A stretch of 64,000 nucleotides of DNA from the NCBI GenBank assembly GCA_964036315.1, contig OZ038507.1, positions 58,824,502 to 58,888,501 of the forward strand. The letters are read 5' to 3'. This DNA comes from Acanthosepion esculentum (lineage: Eukaryota; Mollusca; Cephalopoda; Sepiida; Sepiidae). Shown piece by piece: positions 1-13,295 of this stretch; positions within the stretch are counted from its first letter, which is position 1; each line of letters starts with the position of its first letter. Below the pieces are notes generated by a model, which was not told the DNA's origin, searched no databases, and was given only the letters and a program-made list of their open reading frames with translations. The position numbers and the translations under genes were made by a program.

Positions 1-3000
1 AAGTCTCTTCTTCATGTTCCATCCATGGTATTCTCTCTTCCCGATGTTAAGTATAAGTGTCCTTTTTGTTTCCATTTTCTCTAAAACCTCGTCGTTGCTC
101 ACATGTTCGGTCCATGGTATTCTCAGCATGCTTCTGTAGAACCAGATTTCTGTTGCTTCAAGTCTCTTCTTCATGTTCCATCCATGGTATTCTCTCTTCC
201 CGATGTTAAGTATAAGTGTCCTTTTTGTTTCCATTTTCTCTAAAACCTCGTCGTTGCTCACATGTTCGGTCCATGGTATTCTCAGCATGCTTCTGTAGAA
301 CCAGATTTCTGTTGCTTCAAGTCTCTTCTTCATGTTCCATCCATGGTATTCTCTCTTCCCGATGTTAAGTATAAGTGTCCTTTTTGTTTCCATTTTCTCT
401 AAAACTTCGTCTTTGCTCACATGTTCGGTCCATGGTATTCTCAGCATGCTTCTGTAGAACCAGATTTCTGTTGCTTCAAGTCTCTTCTTCATGTTCCATC
501 CATGGTATTCTCTCTTCCCGATGTTAAGTATAAGTGTCCTTTTTGTTTCCATTTTCTCTAAAACCTCGTCGTTGCTCACATGTTCGGTCCATGGTATTCT
601 CAGCATGCTTCTGTAGAACCAGATTTCTGTTGCTTCAAGTCTCTTCTTCATGTTCCATCCATGGTATTCTCTCTTCCCGATGTTAAGTATAAGTGTCCTT
701 TTTGTTTCCATTTTCTCTAAAACCTCGTCGTTGCTCACATGTTCGGTCCATGGTATTCTCAGCATGCTTCTGTAGAACCACATTTCTGTTGCTTCAAGTC
801 TCTTCTTCATGTTCCATCCATGGTATTCTCTCTTCCCGATGTTAAGTATAAGTGTCCTTTTTGTTTCCATTTTCTCTAAAACCTCGTCGTTGCTCACATG
901 TTCGGTCCATGGTATTCTCAGCATGCTTCTGTAGAACCACATTTCTGTTGCTTCAAGTCTCTTCTTCATGTTCCATCCATGGTATTCTCTCTTCCCGATG
1001 TTAAGTATAAGTGTCCTTTTTGTTTCCATTTTCTCTAAAACTTCGTCGTTGCTCACATGTTCGGTCCATGGTATTCTCAGCATGCTTCTGTAGAACCACA
1101 TTTCTGTTGCTTCAAGTCTCTTCTTCATGTTCCATCCATGGTATTCTCTCTTCCCGATGTTAAGTATAAGTGTCCTTTTTGTTTCTATTTTCTCTAAAAC
1201 TTCGTCGTTGCTCACATGTTCGGTCCATGGTATTCTCAGCATGCTTCTGTAGAACCACATTTCTGTTGCTTCAAGTCTCTTCTTCATGTTCCATCCATGG
1301 TATTCTCTCTTCCCGATGTTAAGTATAAGTGTCCTTTTTGTTTCCATTTTCTCTAAAACTTCGTCTTTGCTCACATGTTCGGTCCATGGTATTCTCAGCA
1401 TGCTTCTGTAGAACCACATTTCTGTTGCTTCAAGTCTCTTCTTCATGTTCCATCCATGGTATTCTCTCTTCCCGATGTTAAGTATAAGTGTCCTTTTTGT
1501 TTCCATTTTCTCTAAAACTTCGTCGTTGCTCACATGTTCGGTCCATGGTATTCTCAGCATGCTTCTGTAGAACCACATTTCTGTTGCTTCAAGTCTCTTC
1601 TTCATGTTCCATCCATGGTATTCTCTCTTCCCGATGTTAAGTATAAGTGTCCTTTTTGTTTCCATTTTCTCTAAAACTTCGTCGTTGCTCACATGTTCGG
1701 TCCATGGTATTCTCAGCATGCTTCTGTAGAACCACATTTCTGTTGCTTCAAGTCTCTTCTTCATGTTCCATCCATGGTATTCTCTCTTCCCGATGTTAAG
1801 TATAAGTGTCCTTTTTGTTTCCATTTTCTCTAAAACTTCGTCGTTGCTCACATGTTCGGTCCATGGTATTCTCAGCATGCTTCTGTAGAACCACATTTCT
1901 GTTGCTTCAAGTCTCTTCTTCATGTTCCATCCATGGTATTCTCTCTTCCCGATGTTAAGTATAAGTGTCCTTTTTGTTTCCATTTTCTCTAAAACTTCGT
2001 CTTTGCTCACATGTTCGGTCCATGGTATTCTCAGCATGCTTCTGTAGAACCACATTTCTGTTGCTTCAAGTCTCTTCTTCATGTTCCATCCATGGTATTC
2101 TCTCTTCCCGATGTTAAGTATAAGTGTCCTTTTTGTTTCCATTTTCTCTAAAACTTCGTCGTTGCTCACATGTTCGGTCCATGGTATTCTCAGCATGCTT
2201 CTGTAGAACCACATTTCTGTTGCTTCAAGTCTCTTCTTCATGTTCCATCCATGGTATTCTCTCTTCCCGATGTTAAGTATAAGTGTCCTTTTTGTTTCCA
2301 TTTTCTCTAAAACTTCGTCGTTGCTCACATGTTCGGTCCATGGTATTCTCAGCATGCTTCTGTAGAACCACATTTCTGTTGCTTCAAGTCTCTTCTTCAT
2401 GTTCCATCCATGGTATTCTCTCTTCCCGATGTTAAGTATAAGTGTCCTTTTTGTTTCCATTTTCTCTAAAACCTCGTCGTTGCTCACATGTTCGGTCCAT
2501 GGTATTCTCAGCATGCTTCTGTAGAACCACATTTCTGTTGCTTCAAGTCTCTTCTTCATGTTCCATCCATGGTATTCTCTCTTCCCGATGTTAAGTATAA
2601 GTGTCCTTTTTGTTTCCATTTTCTCTAAAACTTCGTCGTTGCTCACATGTTCGGTTCATGGTATTCTCAGCATGCTTCTGCAGAACCACATTTCTGTTGC
2701 TTCAAGTCTCTTCTTCATGTTCCATCCATGGTATTCTCTCTTCCCGATGTTAAGTATAAGTGTCCTTTTTGTTTCCATTTTCTCTAAAACTTCGTCGTTG
2801 CTCACATGTTCGGTTCATGGTATTCTCAGCATGCTTCTGCAGAACCACATTTCTGTTGCTTCAAGTCTCTTCTTCATGTTCCATCCATGGTATTCTCTCT
2901 TCCCGATGTTAAGTATAAGTGTCCTTTTTGTTTCCATTTTCTCTAAAACTTCGTCGTTGCTCACATGTTCGGTTCATGGTATTCTCAGCATGCTTCTGTA

Positions 3001-6000
3001 GAACCACATTTCTGTTGCTTCAAGTCTCTTCTTCATGTTCCATCCATGGTATTCTCTCTTCCCGATGTTAAGTATAAGTGTCCTTTTTGTTTCCATTTTC
3101 TCTAAAACTTCGTCGTTGCTCACATGTTCGGTTCATGGTATTCTCAGCATGCTTCTGTAGAACCACATTTCTGTTGCTTCAAGTCTCTTCTTCATGTTCC
3201 ATCCATGGTATTCTCTCTTCCCGATGTTAAGTATAAGTGTCCCTTTTTGTTTCCATTTTCTCTAAGACTTCGTCGTTGCTCACATGTTCGGTCCAGGGTA
3301 TTCTCAGCATGCTTCTGTAGAACCACATTTCTGTTGCTTCAAGTCTCTTCTTCATGTTCCATCCATGGTATTCTCTCTTCCCGATGTTAAGTATAAGTGT
3401 CCTTTTTGTTTCCATTTTCTCTAAAACTTCGTCGTTGCTCACATGTTCGGTCCATGGTATTCTCAGCATGCTTCTTGTAGAACCACATTTCTGTTGCTTC
3501 AAGTCTCTTCTTCATGTTCCATCCATGGTATTCTCTCTTCCCGATGTTAAGTATAAGTGTCCTTTTTGTTTCCATTTTCTCTAAAACTTCGTCGTTGCTC
3601 ACATGTTCGGTCCATGGTATTCTCAGCATGCTTCTGTAGAACCACATTTCTGTTGCTTCAAGTCTCTTCTTCATGTTCCATCCATGGTATTCTCTCTTCC
3701 CGATGTTAAGTATAAGTGTCCTTTTTGTTTCCATTTTCTCTAAAACTTCGTCGTTGCTCACATGTTCGGTCCATGGTATTCTCAGCATGCTTCTGTAGAA
3801 CCACATTTCTGTTGCTTCAAGTCTCTTCTTCATGTTCCATCCATGGTATTCTCTCTTCCCGATGTTAAGTATAAGTGTCCTTTTTGTTTCCATTTTCTCT
3901 AAAACTTCGTCTTTGCTCACATGTTCGGTCCATGGTATTCTCAGCATGCTTCTGTAGAACCACATTTCTGTTGCTTCAAGTCTCTTCTTCATGTTCCATC
4001 CATGGTATTCTCTCTTCCCGATGTTAAGTATAAGTGTCCTTTTTGTTTCCATTTTCTCTAAAACTTCGTCGTTGCTCACATGTTCGGTCCATGGTATTCT
4101 CAGCATGCTTCTGTAGAACCACATTTCTGTTGCTTCAAGTCTCTTCTTCATGTTCCATCCATGGTATTCTCTCTTCCCGATGTTAAGTATAAGTGTCCTT
4201 TTTGTTTCCATTTTCTCTAAAACTTCGTCGTTGCTCACATGTTCGGTCCATGGTATTCTCAGCATGCTTCTGTAGAACCACATTTCTGTTGCTTCAAGTC
4301 TCTTCTTCATGTTCCATCCATGGTATTCTCTCTTCCCGATGTTAAGTATAAGTGTCCTTTTTGTTTCCATTTTCTCTAAAACCTCGTCGTTGCTCACATG
4401 TTCGGTCCATGGTATTCTCAGCATGCTTCTGTAGAACCACATTTCTGTTGCTTCAAGTCTCTTCTTCATGTTCCATCCATGGTATTCTCTCTTCCCGATG
4501 TTAAGTATAAGTGTCCTTTTTGTTTCCATTTTCTCTAAAACTTCGTCGTTGCTCACATGTTCGGTTCATGGTATTCTCAGCATGCTTCTGCAGAACCACA
4601 TTTCTGTTGCTTCAAGTCTCTTCTTCATGTTCCATCCATGGTATTCTCTCTTCCCGATGTTAAGTATAAGTGTCCTTTTTGTTTCCATTTTCTCTAAAAC
4701 TTCGTCGTTGCTCACATGTTCGGTTCATGGTATTCTCAGCATGCTTCTGCAGAACCACATTTCTGTTGCTTCAAGTCTCTTCTTCATGTTCCATCCATGG
4801 TATTCTCTCTTCCCGATGTTAAGTATAAGTGTCCTTTTTGTTTCCATTTTCTCTAAAACTTCGTCGTTGCTCACATGTTCGGTTCATGGTATTCTCAGCA
4901 TGCTTCTGTAGAACCACATTTCTGTTGCTTCAAGTCTCTTCTTCATGTTCCATCCATGGTATTCTCTCTTCCCGATGTTAAGTATAAGTGTCCTTTTTGT
5001 TTCCATTTTCTCTAAAACTTCGTCGTTGCTCACATGTTCGGTTCATGGTATTCTCAGCATGCTTCTGTAGAACCACATTTCTGTTGCTTCAAGTCTCTTC
5101 TTCATGTTCCATCCATGGTATTCTCTCTTCCCGATGTTAAGTATAAGTGTCCTTTTTGTTTCCATTTTCTCTAAGACTTCATCGTTGCTCACATGTTCGG
5201 TCCAGGGTATTCTCAGCATGCTTCTGTAGAACCACATTTCTGTTGCTTCAAGTCTCTTCTTCATGTTCCATCCATGGTATTCTCTCTTCCCGATGTTAAG
5301 TATAAGTGTCCTTTTTGTTTCCATTTTCTCTAAAACTTCGTCGTTGCTCACATGTTCGGTTCATGGTATTCTCAGCATGCTTCTGTAGAACCACATTTCT
5401 GTTGCTTCAAGTCTCTTCTTCATGTTCCATCCATGGTATTCTCTCTTCCCGATGTTAAGTATAAGTGTCCTTTTTGTTTCCATTTTCTCTAAAAACTTCG
5501 TCGTTGCTCACATGTTCGGTTCATGGTATTCTCAGCATGCTTCTGTAGAACCACATTTCTGTTGCTTCAAGTCTCTTCTTCATGTTCCATCCATGGTATT
5601 CTCTCTTCCCGATGTTAAGTATAAGTGTCCTTTTTGTTTCCATTTTCTCTAAAACTTCGTCGTTGCTCACATGTTCGGTTCATGGTATTCTCAGCATGCT
5701 TCTGTAGAACCACATTTCTGTTGCTTCAAGTCTCTTCTTCATGTTCCATCCATGGTATTCTCTCTTCCCGATGTTAAGTATAAGTGTCCTTTTTGTTTCC
5801 ATTTTCTCTAAAACTTCGTCGTTGCTCACATGTTCGGTTCATGGTATTCTCAGCATGCTTCTGTAGAACCACATTTCTGTTGCTTCAAGTCTCTTCTTCA
5901 TGTTTCCATCCATGGTATTCTCTCTTCCCGATGTTAAGTATAAGTGTCCTTTTTGTTTCCATTTTCTCTAAAACTTCGTCGTTGCTCACATGTTCGGTTC

Positions 6001-9000
6001 ATGGTATTCTCAGCATGCTTCTGTAGAACCACATTTCTGTTGCTTCAAGTCTCTTCTTCATGTTCCATCCATGGTATTCTCTCTTCCCGATGTTAAGTAT
6101 AAGTGTCCTTTTTGTTTCCATTTTCTCTAAAACTTCGTCGTTGCTCACATGTTCGGTTCATGGTATTCTCAGCATGCTTCTGTAGAACCACATTTCTGTT
6201 GCTTCAAGTCTCTTCTTCATGTTCCATCCATGGTATTCTCTCTTCCCGATGTTAAGTATAAGTGTCCTTTTTGTTTCCATTTTCTCTAAAACTTCGTCGT
6301 TGCTCACATGTTCGGTTCATGGTATTCTCAGCATGCTTCTGTAGAACCACATTTCTGTTGCTTCAAGTCTCTTCTTCATGTTCCATCCATGGTATTCTCT
6401 CTTCCCGATGTTAAGTATAAGTGTCCTTTTTGTTTCCATTTTCTCTAAAACTTCGTCGTTGCTCACATGTTCGGTTCATGGTATTCTCAGCATGCTTCTG
6501 TAGAACCACATTTCTGTTGCTTCAAGTCTCTTCTTCATGTTCCATCCATGGTATTCTCTCTTCCCGATGTTAAGTATAAGTGTCCTTTTTGTTTCCATTT
6601 TCTCTAAAACTTCGTCGTTGCTCACATGTTCGGTTCATGGTATTCTCAGCATGCTTCTGTAGAACCACATTTCTGTTGCTTCAAGTCTCTTCTTCATGTT
6701 CCATCCATGGTATTCTCTCTTCCCGATGTTAAGTATAAGTGTCCTTTTTGTTTCCATTTTCTCTAAAACTTCGTCGTTGCTCACATGTTCGGTTCATGGT
6801 ATTCTCAGCATGCTTCTGCAGAACCACATTTCTGTTGCTTCAAGTCTCTTCTTCATGTTCCATCCATGGTATTCTCTCTTCCCGATGTTAAGTATAAGTG
6901 TCCTTTTTGTTTCCATTTTCTCTAAAACTTCGTCGTTGCTCACATGTTCGGTTCATGGTATTCTCAGCATGCTTCTGTAGAACCACATTTCTGTTGCTTC
7001 AAGTCTCTTCTTCATGTTCCATCCATGGTATTCTCTCTTCCCGATGTTAAGTATAAGTGTCCTTTTTGTTTCCATTTTCTCTAAAACTTCGTCGTTGCTC
7101 ACATGTTCGGTTCATGGTATTCTCAGCATGCTTCTGTAGAACCACATTTCTGTTGCTTCAAGTCTCTTCTTCATGTTCCATCCATGGTATTCTCTCTTCC
7201 CGATGTTAAGTATAAGTGTCCTTTTTGTTTCCATTTTCTCTAAAACTTCGTCGTTGCTCACATGTTCGGTCCATGGTATTCTCAGCATGCTTCTGCAGAA
7301 CCACATTTCTGTTGCTTCAAGTCTCTTCTTCATGTTCCATCCATGGTATTCTCTCTTCCCGATGTTAAGTATAAGTGTCCTTTTTGTTTCCATTTTCTCT
7401 AAAACTTCGTCGTTGCTCACATGTTCGGTTCATGGTATTCTCAGCATGCTTCTGTAGAACCACATTTCTGTTGCTTCAAGTCTCTTCTTCATGTTCCATC
7501 CATGGTATTCTCTCTTCCCGATGTTAAGTATAAGTGTCCTTTTTGTTTCCATTTTCTCTAAAACTTCGTCGTTGCTCACATGTTCGGTCCATGGTATTCT
7601 CAGCATGCTTCTGTAGAACCACATTTCTGTTGCTTCAAGTCTCTTCTTCATGTTCCATCCATGGTATTCTCTCTTCCCGATGTTAAGTATAAGTGTCCTT
7701 TTTGTTTCCATTTTCTCTAAAACTTCGTCGTTGCTCACATGTTCGGTTCATGGTATTCTCAGCATGCTTCTGTAGAACCACATTTCTGTTGCTTCAAGTC
7801 TCTTCTTCATGTTCCATCCATGGTATTCTCTCTTCCCGATGTTAAGTATAAGTGTCCTTTTTGTTTCCATTTTCTCTAAGACTTCATCGTTGCTCACATG
7901 TTCGGTCCAGGGTATTCTCAGCATGCTTCTGTAGAACCACATTTCTGTTGCTTCAAGTCTCTTCTTCATGTTCCATCCATGGTATTCTCTCTTCCCGATG
8001 TTAAGTATAAGTGTCCTTTTTGTTTCCATTTTCTCTAAAACTTCGTCGTTGCTCACATGTTCGGTTCATGGTATTCTCAGCATGCTTCTGTAGAACCACA
8101 TTTCTGTTGCTTCAAGTCTCTTCTTCATGTTCCATCCATGGTATTCTCTCTTCCCGATGTTAAGTATAAGTGTCCTTTTTGTTTCCATTTTCTCTAAAAC
8201 TTCGTCGTTGCTCACATGTTCGGTTCATGGTATTCTCAGCATGCTTCTGTAGAACCACATTTCTGTTGCTTCAAGTCTCTTCTTCATGTTCCATCCATGG
8301 TATTCTCTCTTCCCGATGTTAAGTATAAGTGTCCTTTTTGTTTCCATTTTCTCTAAGACTTCATCGTTGCTCACATGTTCGGTCCAGGGTATTCTCAGCA
8401 TGCTTCTGTAGAACCACATTTCTGTTGCTTCAAGTCTCTTCTTCATGTTCCATCCATGGTTTTCTCTCCTCCCGATGTTAAGTATAAGTGTCCTTTTTGT
8501 TTCCATTTTCTCTAAAACTTCGTCGTTGCTCACATGTTCGGTCCATGGTATTCTCAGCATGCTTCTGTAGAACCACATTTCTGTTGCTTCAAGTCTCTTC
8601 TTCATGTTCCATCCATGGTATTCTCTCTTCCCGATGTTAAGTATAAGTGTCCTTTTTGTTTCCATTTTCTCTAAAACTTCGTCGTTGCTCACATGTTCGG
8701 TTCATGGTATTCTCAGCATGCTTCTGTAGAACCACATTTCTGTTGCTTCAAGTCTCTTCTTCATGTTCCATCCATGGTATTCTCTCTTCCCGATGTTAAG
8801 TATAAGTGTCCTTTTTGTTTCCATTTTCTCTAAGACTTCATCGTTGCTCACATGTTCGGTCCAGGGTATTCTCAGCATGCTTCTGTAGAACCACATTTCT
8901 GTTGCTTCAAGTCTCTTCTTCATGTTCCATCCATGGTTTTCTCTCCTCCCGATGTTAAGTATAAGTGTCCTTTTTGTTTCCATTTTCTCTAAAACTTCGT

Positions 9001-12000
9001 CGTTGCTCACATGTTCGGTTCATGGTATTCTCAGCATGCTTCTGTAGAACCACATTTCTGTTGCTTCAAGTCTCTTCTTCATGTTCCATCCATGGTATTC
9101 TCTCTTCCCGATGTTAAGTATAAGTGTCCTTTTTGTTTCCATTTTCTCTAAAACTTCGTCGTTGCTCACATGTTCGGTTCATGGTATTCTCAGCATGCTT
9201 CTGTAGAACCACATTTCTGTTGCTTCAAGTCTCTTCTTCATGTTCCATCCATGGTATTCTCTCTTCCCGATGTTAAGTATAAGTGTCCTTTTTGTTTCCA
9301 TTTTCTCTAAAACTTCGTCGTTGCTCACATGTTCGGTTCATGGTATTCTCAGCATGCTTCTGTAGAACCACATTTCTGTTGCTTCAAGTCTCTTCTTCAT
9401 GTTCCATCCATGGTATTCTCTCTTCCCGATGTTAAGTATAAGTGTCCTTTTTGTTTCCATTTTCTCTAAGACTTCATCGTTGCTCACATGTTCGGTCCAG
9501 GGTATTCTCAGCATGCTTCTGTAGAACCACATTTCTGTTGCTTCAAGTCTCTTCTTCATGTTCCATCCATGGTATTCTCTCTTCCCGATGTTAAGTATAA
9601 GTGTCCTTTTTGTTTCCATTTTCTCTAAAACTTCGTCGTTGCTCACATGTTCGGTTCATGGTATTCTCAGCATGCTTCTGTAGAACCACATTTCTGTTGC
9701 TTCAAGTCTCTTCTTCATGTTCCATCCATGGTATTCTCTCTTCCCGATGTTAAGTATAAGTGTCCTTTTTGTTTCCATTTTCTCTAAAACTTCGTCGTTG
9801 CTCACATGTTCGGTTCATGGTATTCTCAGCATGCTTCTGTAGAACCACATTTCTGTTGCTTCAAGTCTCTTCTTCATGTTCCATCCATGGTATTCTCTCT
9901 TCCCGATGTTAAGTATAAGTGTCCTTTTTGTTTCCATTTTCTCTAAGACTTCATCGTTGCTCACATGTTCGGTCCAGGGTATTCTCAGCATGCTTCTGTA
10001 GAACCACATTTCTGTTGCTTCAAGTCTCTTCTTCATGTTCCATCCATGGTTTTCTCTCCTCCCGATGTTAAGTATAAGTGTCCTTTTTGTTTCCATTTTC
10101 TCTAAAACTTCGTCGTTGCTCACATGTTCGGTTCATGGTATTCTCAGCATGCTTCTGTAGAACCACATTTCTGTTGCTTCAAGTCTCTTCTTCCTGTTCC
10201 ATCCATGGTATTCTCTCTTCCCGATGTTAAGTATAAGTGTCCTTTTTGTTTCCATTTTCTCTAAAACTTCGTCGTTGCTCACATGTTCGGTTCATGGTAT
10301 TCTCAGCATGCTTCTGTAGAACCACATTTCTGTTGCTTCAAGTCTCTTCTTCATGTTCCATCCATGGTATTCTCTCTTCCCGATGTTAAGTATAAGTGTC
10401 CTTTTTGTTTCCATTTTCTCTAAAACTTTGTCGTTGCTCACATGTTCGGTCCATGGTATTCTCAGCATGCTTCTGTAGAACCATATTTCTGTTGCTTCAA
10501 GTCTCTTCTTCATGTTCCATCCATGGTATTCTCTCTTCCCGATGTTAAGTATAAGTGTCCTTTTTGTTTCCATTTTCTCTAAAACTTTGTCGTTGCTCAC
10601 ATGTTCGGTCCATGGTATTCTCAGCATGCTTCTGTAGAACCATATTTCTGTTGCTTCAAGTCTCTTCTTCATGTTCCATCCATGGTATTCTCTCTTCCCG
10701 ATGTTAAGTATAAGTGTCCTTTTTGTTTCCATTTTCTCTAAAACTTCATCGTTGCTCACATGTTCGGTCCATGGTATTCTCAGCATGCTTCTGTAGAACC
10801 ACATTTCTGTTGCTTCAAGTCTCTTCTTCATGTTCCATCCATGGTATTCTCTCTTCCCGATGTTAAGTATAAGTGTCCTTTTTGTTTCCATTTTCTCTAA
10901 AACTTCATCGTTGCTCACATGTTCGGTCCATGGTATTCTCAGCATGCTTCTGTAGAACCACATTTCTGTTGCTTCAAGTCTCTTCTTCATGTTCCATCCA
11001 TGGTATTCTCTCTTCCCGATGTTAAGTATAAGTGTCCTTTTTGTTTCCATTTTCTCTAAAACTTCATCGTTGCTCACATGTTCGGTCCATGGTATTCTCA
11101 GCATGCTTCTGCAGAACCACATTTCTGTTGCTTCAAGTCTCTTCTTCATGTTCCATCCATGGTATTCTCTCTTCCCGATGTTAAGTATAAGTGTCCTTTT
11201 TGTTTCCATTTTCTCTAAAACTTTGTCGTTGCTCACATGTTCGGTCCATGGTATTCTCAGCATGCTTCTGTAGAACCATATTTCTGTTGCTTCAAGTCTC
11301 TTCTTCATGTTCCATCCATGGTATTCTCTCTTCCCGATGTTAAGTATAAGTGTCCTTTTTGTTTCCATTTTCTCTAAAACTTCATCGTTGCTCACATGTT
11401 CGGTCCATGGTATTCTCAGCATGCTTCTGTAGAACCACATTTCTGTTGCTTCAAGTCTCTTCTTCATGTTCCATCCATGGTATTCTCTCTTCCCGATGTT
11501 AAGTATAAGTGTCCTTTTTGTTTCCATTTTCTCTAAAACTTCATCGTTGCTCACATGTTCGGTCCATGGTATTCTCAGCATGCTTCTGTAGAACCACATT
11601 TCTGTTGCTTCAAGTCTCTTCTTCATGTTCCATCCATGGTATTCTCTCTTCCCGATGTTAAGTATAAGTGTCCTTTTTGTTTCCATTTTCTCTAAAACTT
11701 CGTCGTTGCTCACATGTTCGGTTCATGGTATTCTCAGCATGCTTCTGCAGAACCACATTTCTGTTGCTTCAAGTCTCTTCTTCATGTTCCATCCATGGTA
11801 TTCTCTCTTCCCGATGTTAAGTATAAGTGTCCTTTTTGTTTCCATTTTCTCTAAAACTTCGTCGTTGCTCACATGTTCGGTTCATGGTATTCTCAGCATG
11901 CTTCTGCAGAACCACATTTCTGTTGCTTCAAGTCTCTTCTTCATGTTCCATCCATGGTATTCTCTCTTCCCGATGTTAAGTATAAGTGTCCTTTTTGTTT

Positions 12001-12581
12001 CCATTTTCTCTAAAACTTCGTCGTTGCTCACATGTTCGGTCCATGGTATTCTCAGCATGCTTCTGCAGAACCACATTTCTGTTGCTTCAAGTCTCTTCTT
12101 CATGTTCCATCCATGGTATTCTCTCTTCCCGATGTTAAGTATAAGTGTCCTTTTTGTTTCCATTTTCTCTAAAACTTCGTCGTTGCTCACATGTTCGGTC
12201 CATGGTATTCTCAGCATGCTTCTGTAGAACCACATTTCTGTTGCTTCAAGTCTCTTCTTCATGTTCCATCCATGGTATTCTCTCTTCCCGATGTTAAGTA
12301 TAAGTGTCCTTTTTGTTTCCATTTTCTCTAAAACTTCGTCGTTGCTCACATGTTCGGTTCATGGTATTCTCAGCATGCTTCTGTAGAACCACATTTCTGT
12401 TGCTTCAAGTCTCTTCTTCATGTTCCATCCATGGTATTCTCTCTTCCCGATGTTAAGTATAAGTGTCCTTTTTGTTTCCATTTTCTCTAAAACTTCGTCG
12501 TTCCTCACATGTTCGGTCCATGGTATTCTCAGCATGCTTCTGTAGAACCACATTTCTGTTGCTTCAAGTCTTTTTCTTCAT
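1..12581 (-). repeat. 159-bp satellite array derived from a retrotransposon ORF
   Basis: About 79 head-to-tail copies of a 159-bp monomer; the array runs off the left edge. On the minus strand each monomer encodes 53 residues including MKKRLEATEMWFYRSMLRIP and WTEHVSNDEVLEKMETKR, the C-terminal part of an RTE/BovB-type reverse transcriptase that also occurs as single dispersed copies at 21.0, 22.7 and 52.0 kb. Because 159 is a multiple of 3, the minus frame stays open across many units (longest 10292-11713, 473 codons); stops arise mainly where ggtccatgg becomes ggttcatgg, turning Trp TGG into TGA. Copies are highly alike; diagnostic variants (ccaGattt in the first units, ctgCagaac, gtcTttgctc, ctaaGacttcAtcg, ggtttTctctcCtc) mark subfamilies. 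Single-base indels lie near 3241, 3475, 5491 and 5904. It is a satellite, not a protein gene. Confidence 0.95.
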
Positions 12582-12645
12582 CTGTTAGGGGATTGTCCAA
12601 TGTTCACTATCATATAGGAGAACTGCTACTTCTTCTAATAAATCA
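12562..12645 (-). mobile_element. Right edge of satellite: retained parent retrotransposon sequence
   Basis: The last 159-bp unit does not end at random. Reading the minus strand, the monomer's MKKRLEA start is preceded not by the satellite junction (YHGWN) but by codons resembling LLYDSEHWTIP, with one stop and a +1 shift. This is the residue context expected upstream of this motif in the parent reverse transcriptase, and the same bases occur at 22810-22862. The array therefore grew inside a copy of the element. Confidence 0.75.
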
Positions 12646-12774
12646 TTCACGAAATAATCTTTCAATGCACTTTCGTAATTGCTTCAAATTAGGGAAAGTT
12701 TTATAAGTTTACTGATAAGTTTTTACCATCGAAATACAGCCACAATAATGATTATGATGACGTCCTTATTTATT

Positions 12775-12808
<34 letters not shown>

Positions 12809-13295
12809 GATAATAATAATAATAATAATGTGATATGATACTAATAATGAAAAAAGTTAATTTGATCAAATGGAATTAGCTTTTATCAGTTTTTTTTTTA
12901 AATAAATGCTTAATCACTTTTAACTTCCGAATATACTATCATCCTAAAAAAAAAAGACATCATAAACATACGGACAACATTTTTAAAAAAATTCTTTGCG
13001 ATATCTCTAAGCCTCTTGAAGATATGAAATTCTACCTTATGTGATTCATTCTTCATAATCTCCCAGTTTTCTTGGTTCTTGAAGCTGTCATTCGGAGAAT
13101 TATCTAGACAAAAAACCTTGTCAAACGCAAACAAAATCTACAAATAACATTACCGCACAAAAAAAAATCTACGCATATTTATACGCATGCGCACATGTAC
13201 ATACAGATATTAGAGCTGAACGTGTTCTTCAGCGTATCAAAGTTCGATTTATAAAGCAAAATAAACTCTGATTAATTTCGCTGTAATATTTAACA
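12646..13295. other. Unassigned AT-rich stretch with TAA microsatellite
   Basis: No convincing coding sequence. It contains an interrupted (TAA)n tract at 12783-12830 and scattered A-runs. A 74-codon minus-strand frame at 12910-13134 matches nothing I recognise. Confidence 0.6.

Noticed and set aside
3387..12553. Long repetitive ORFs (100-473 codons) on both strands of the satellite as protein genes
   Set aside because: They follow from the 159-bp period, stop and start with single-base variants, lack any gene structure, and encode a piece of a retrotransposon.
1..12581. CRISPR array
   Set aside because: Repeats are directly adjacent without unique spacers and the context is eukaryotic.
12910..13134. 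74-codon minus frame
   Set aside because: AT-rich sequence with poly-A runs encoding Phe/Lys clusters; no similarity recognised.
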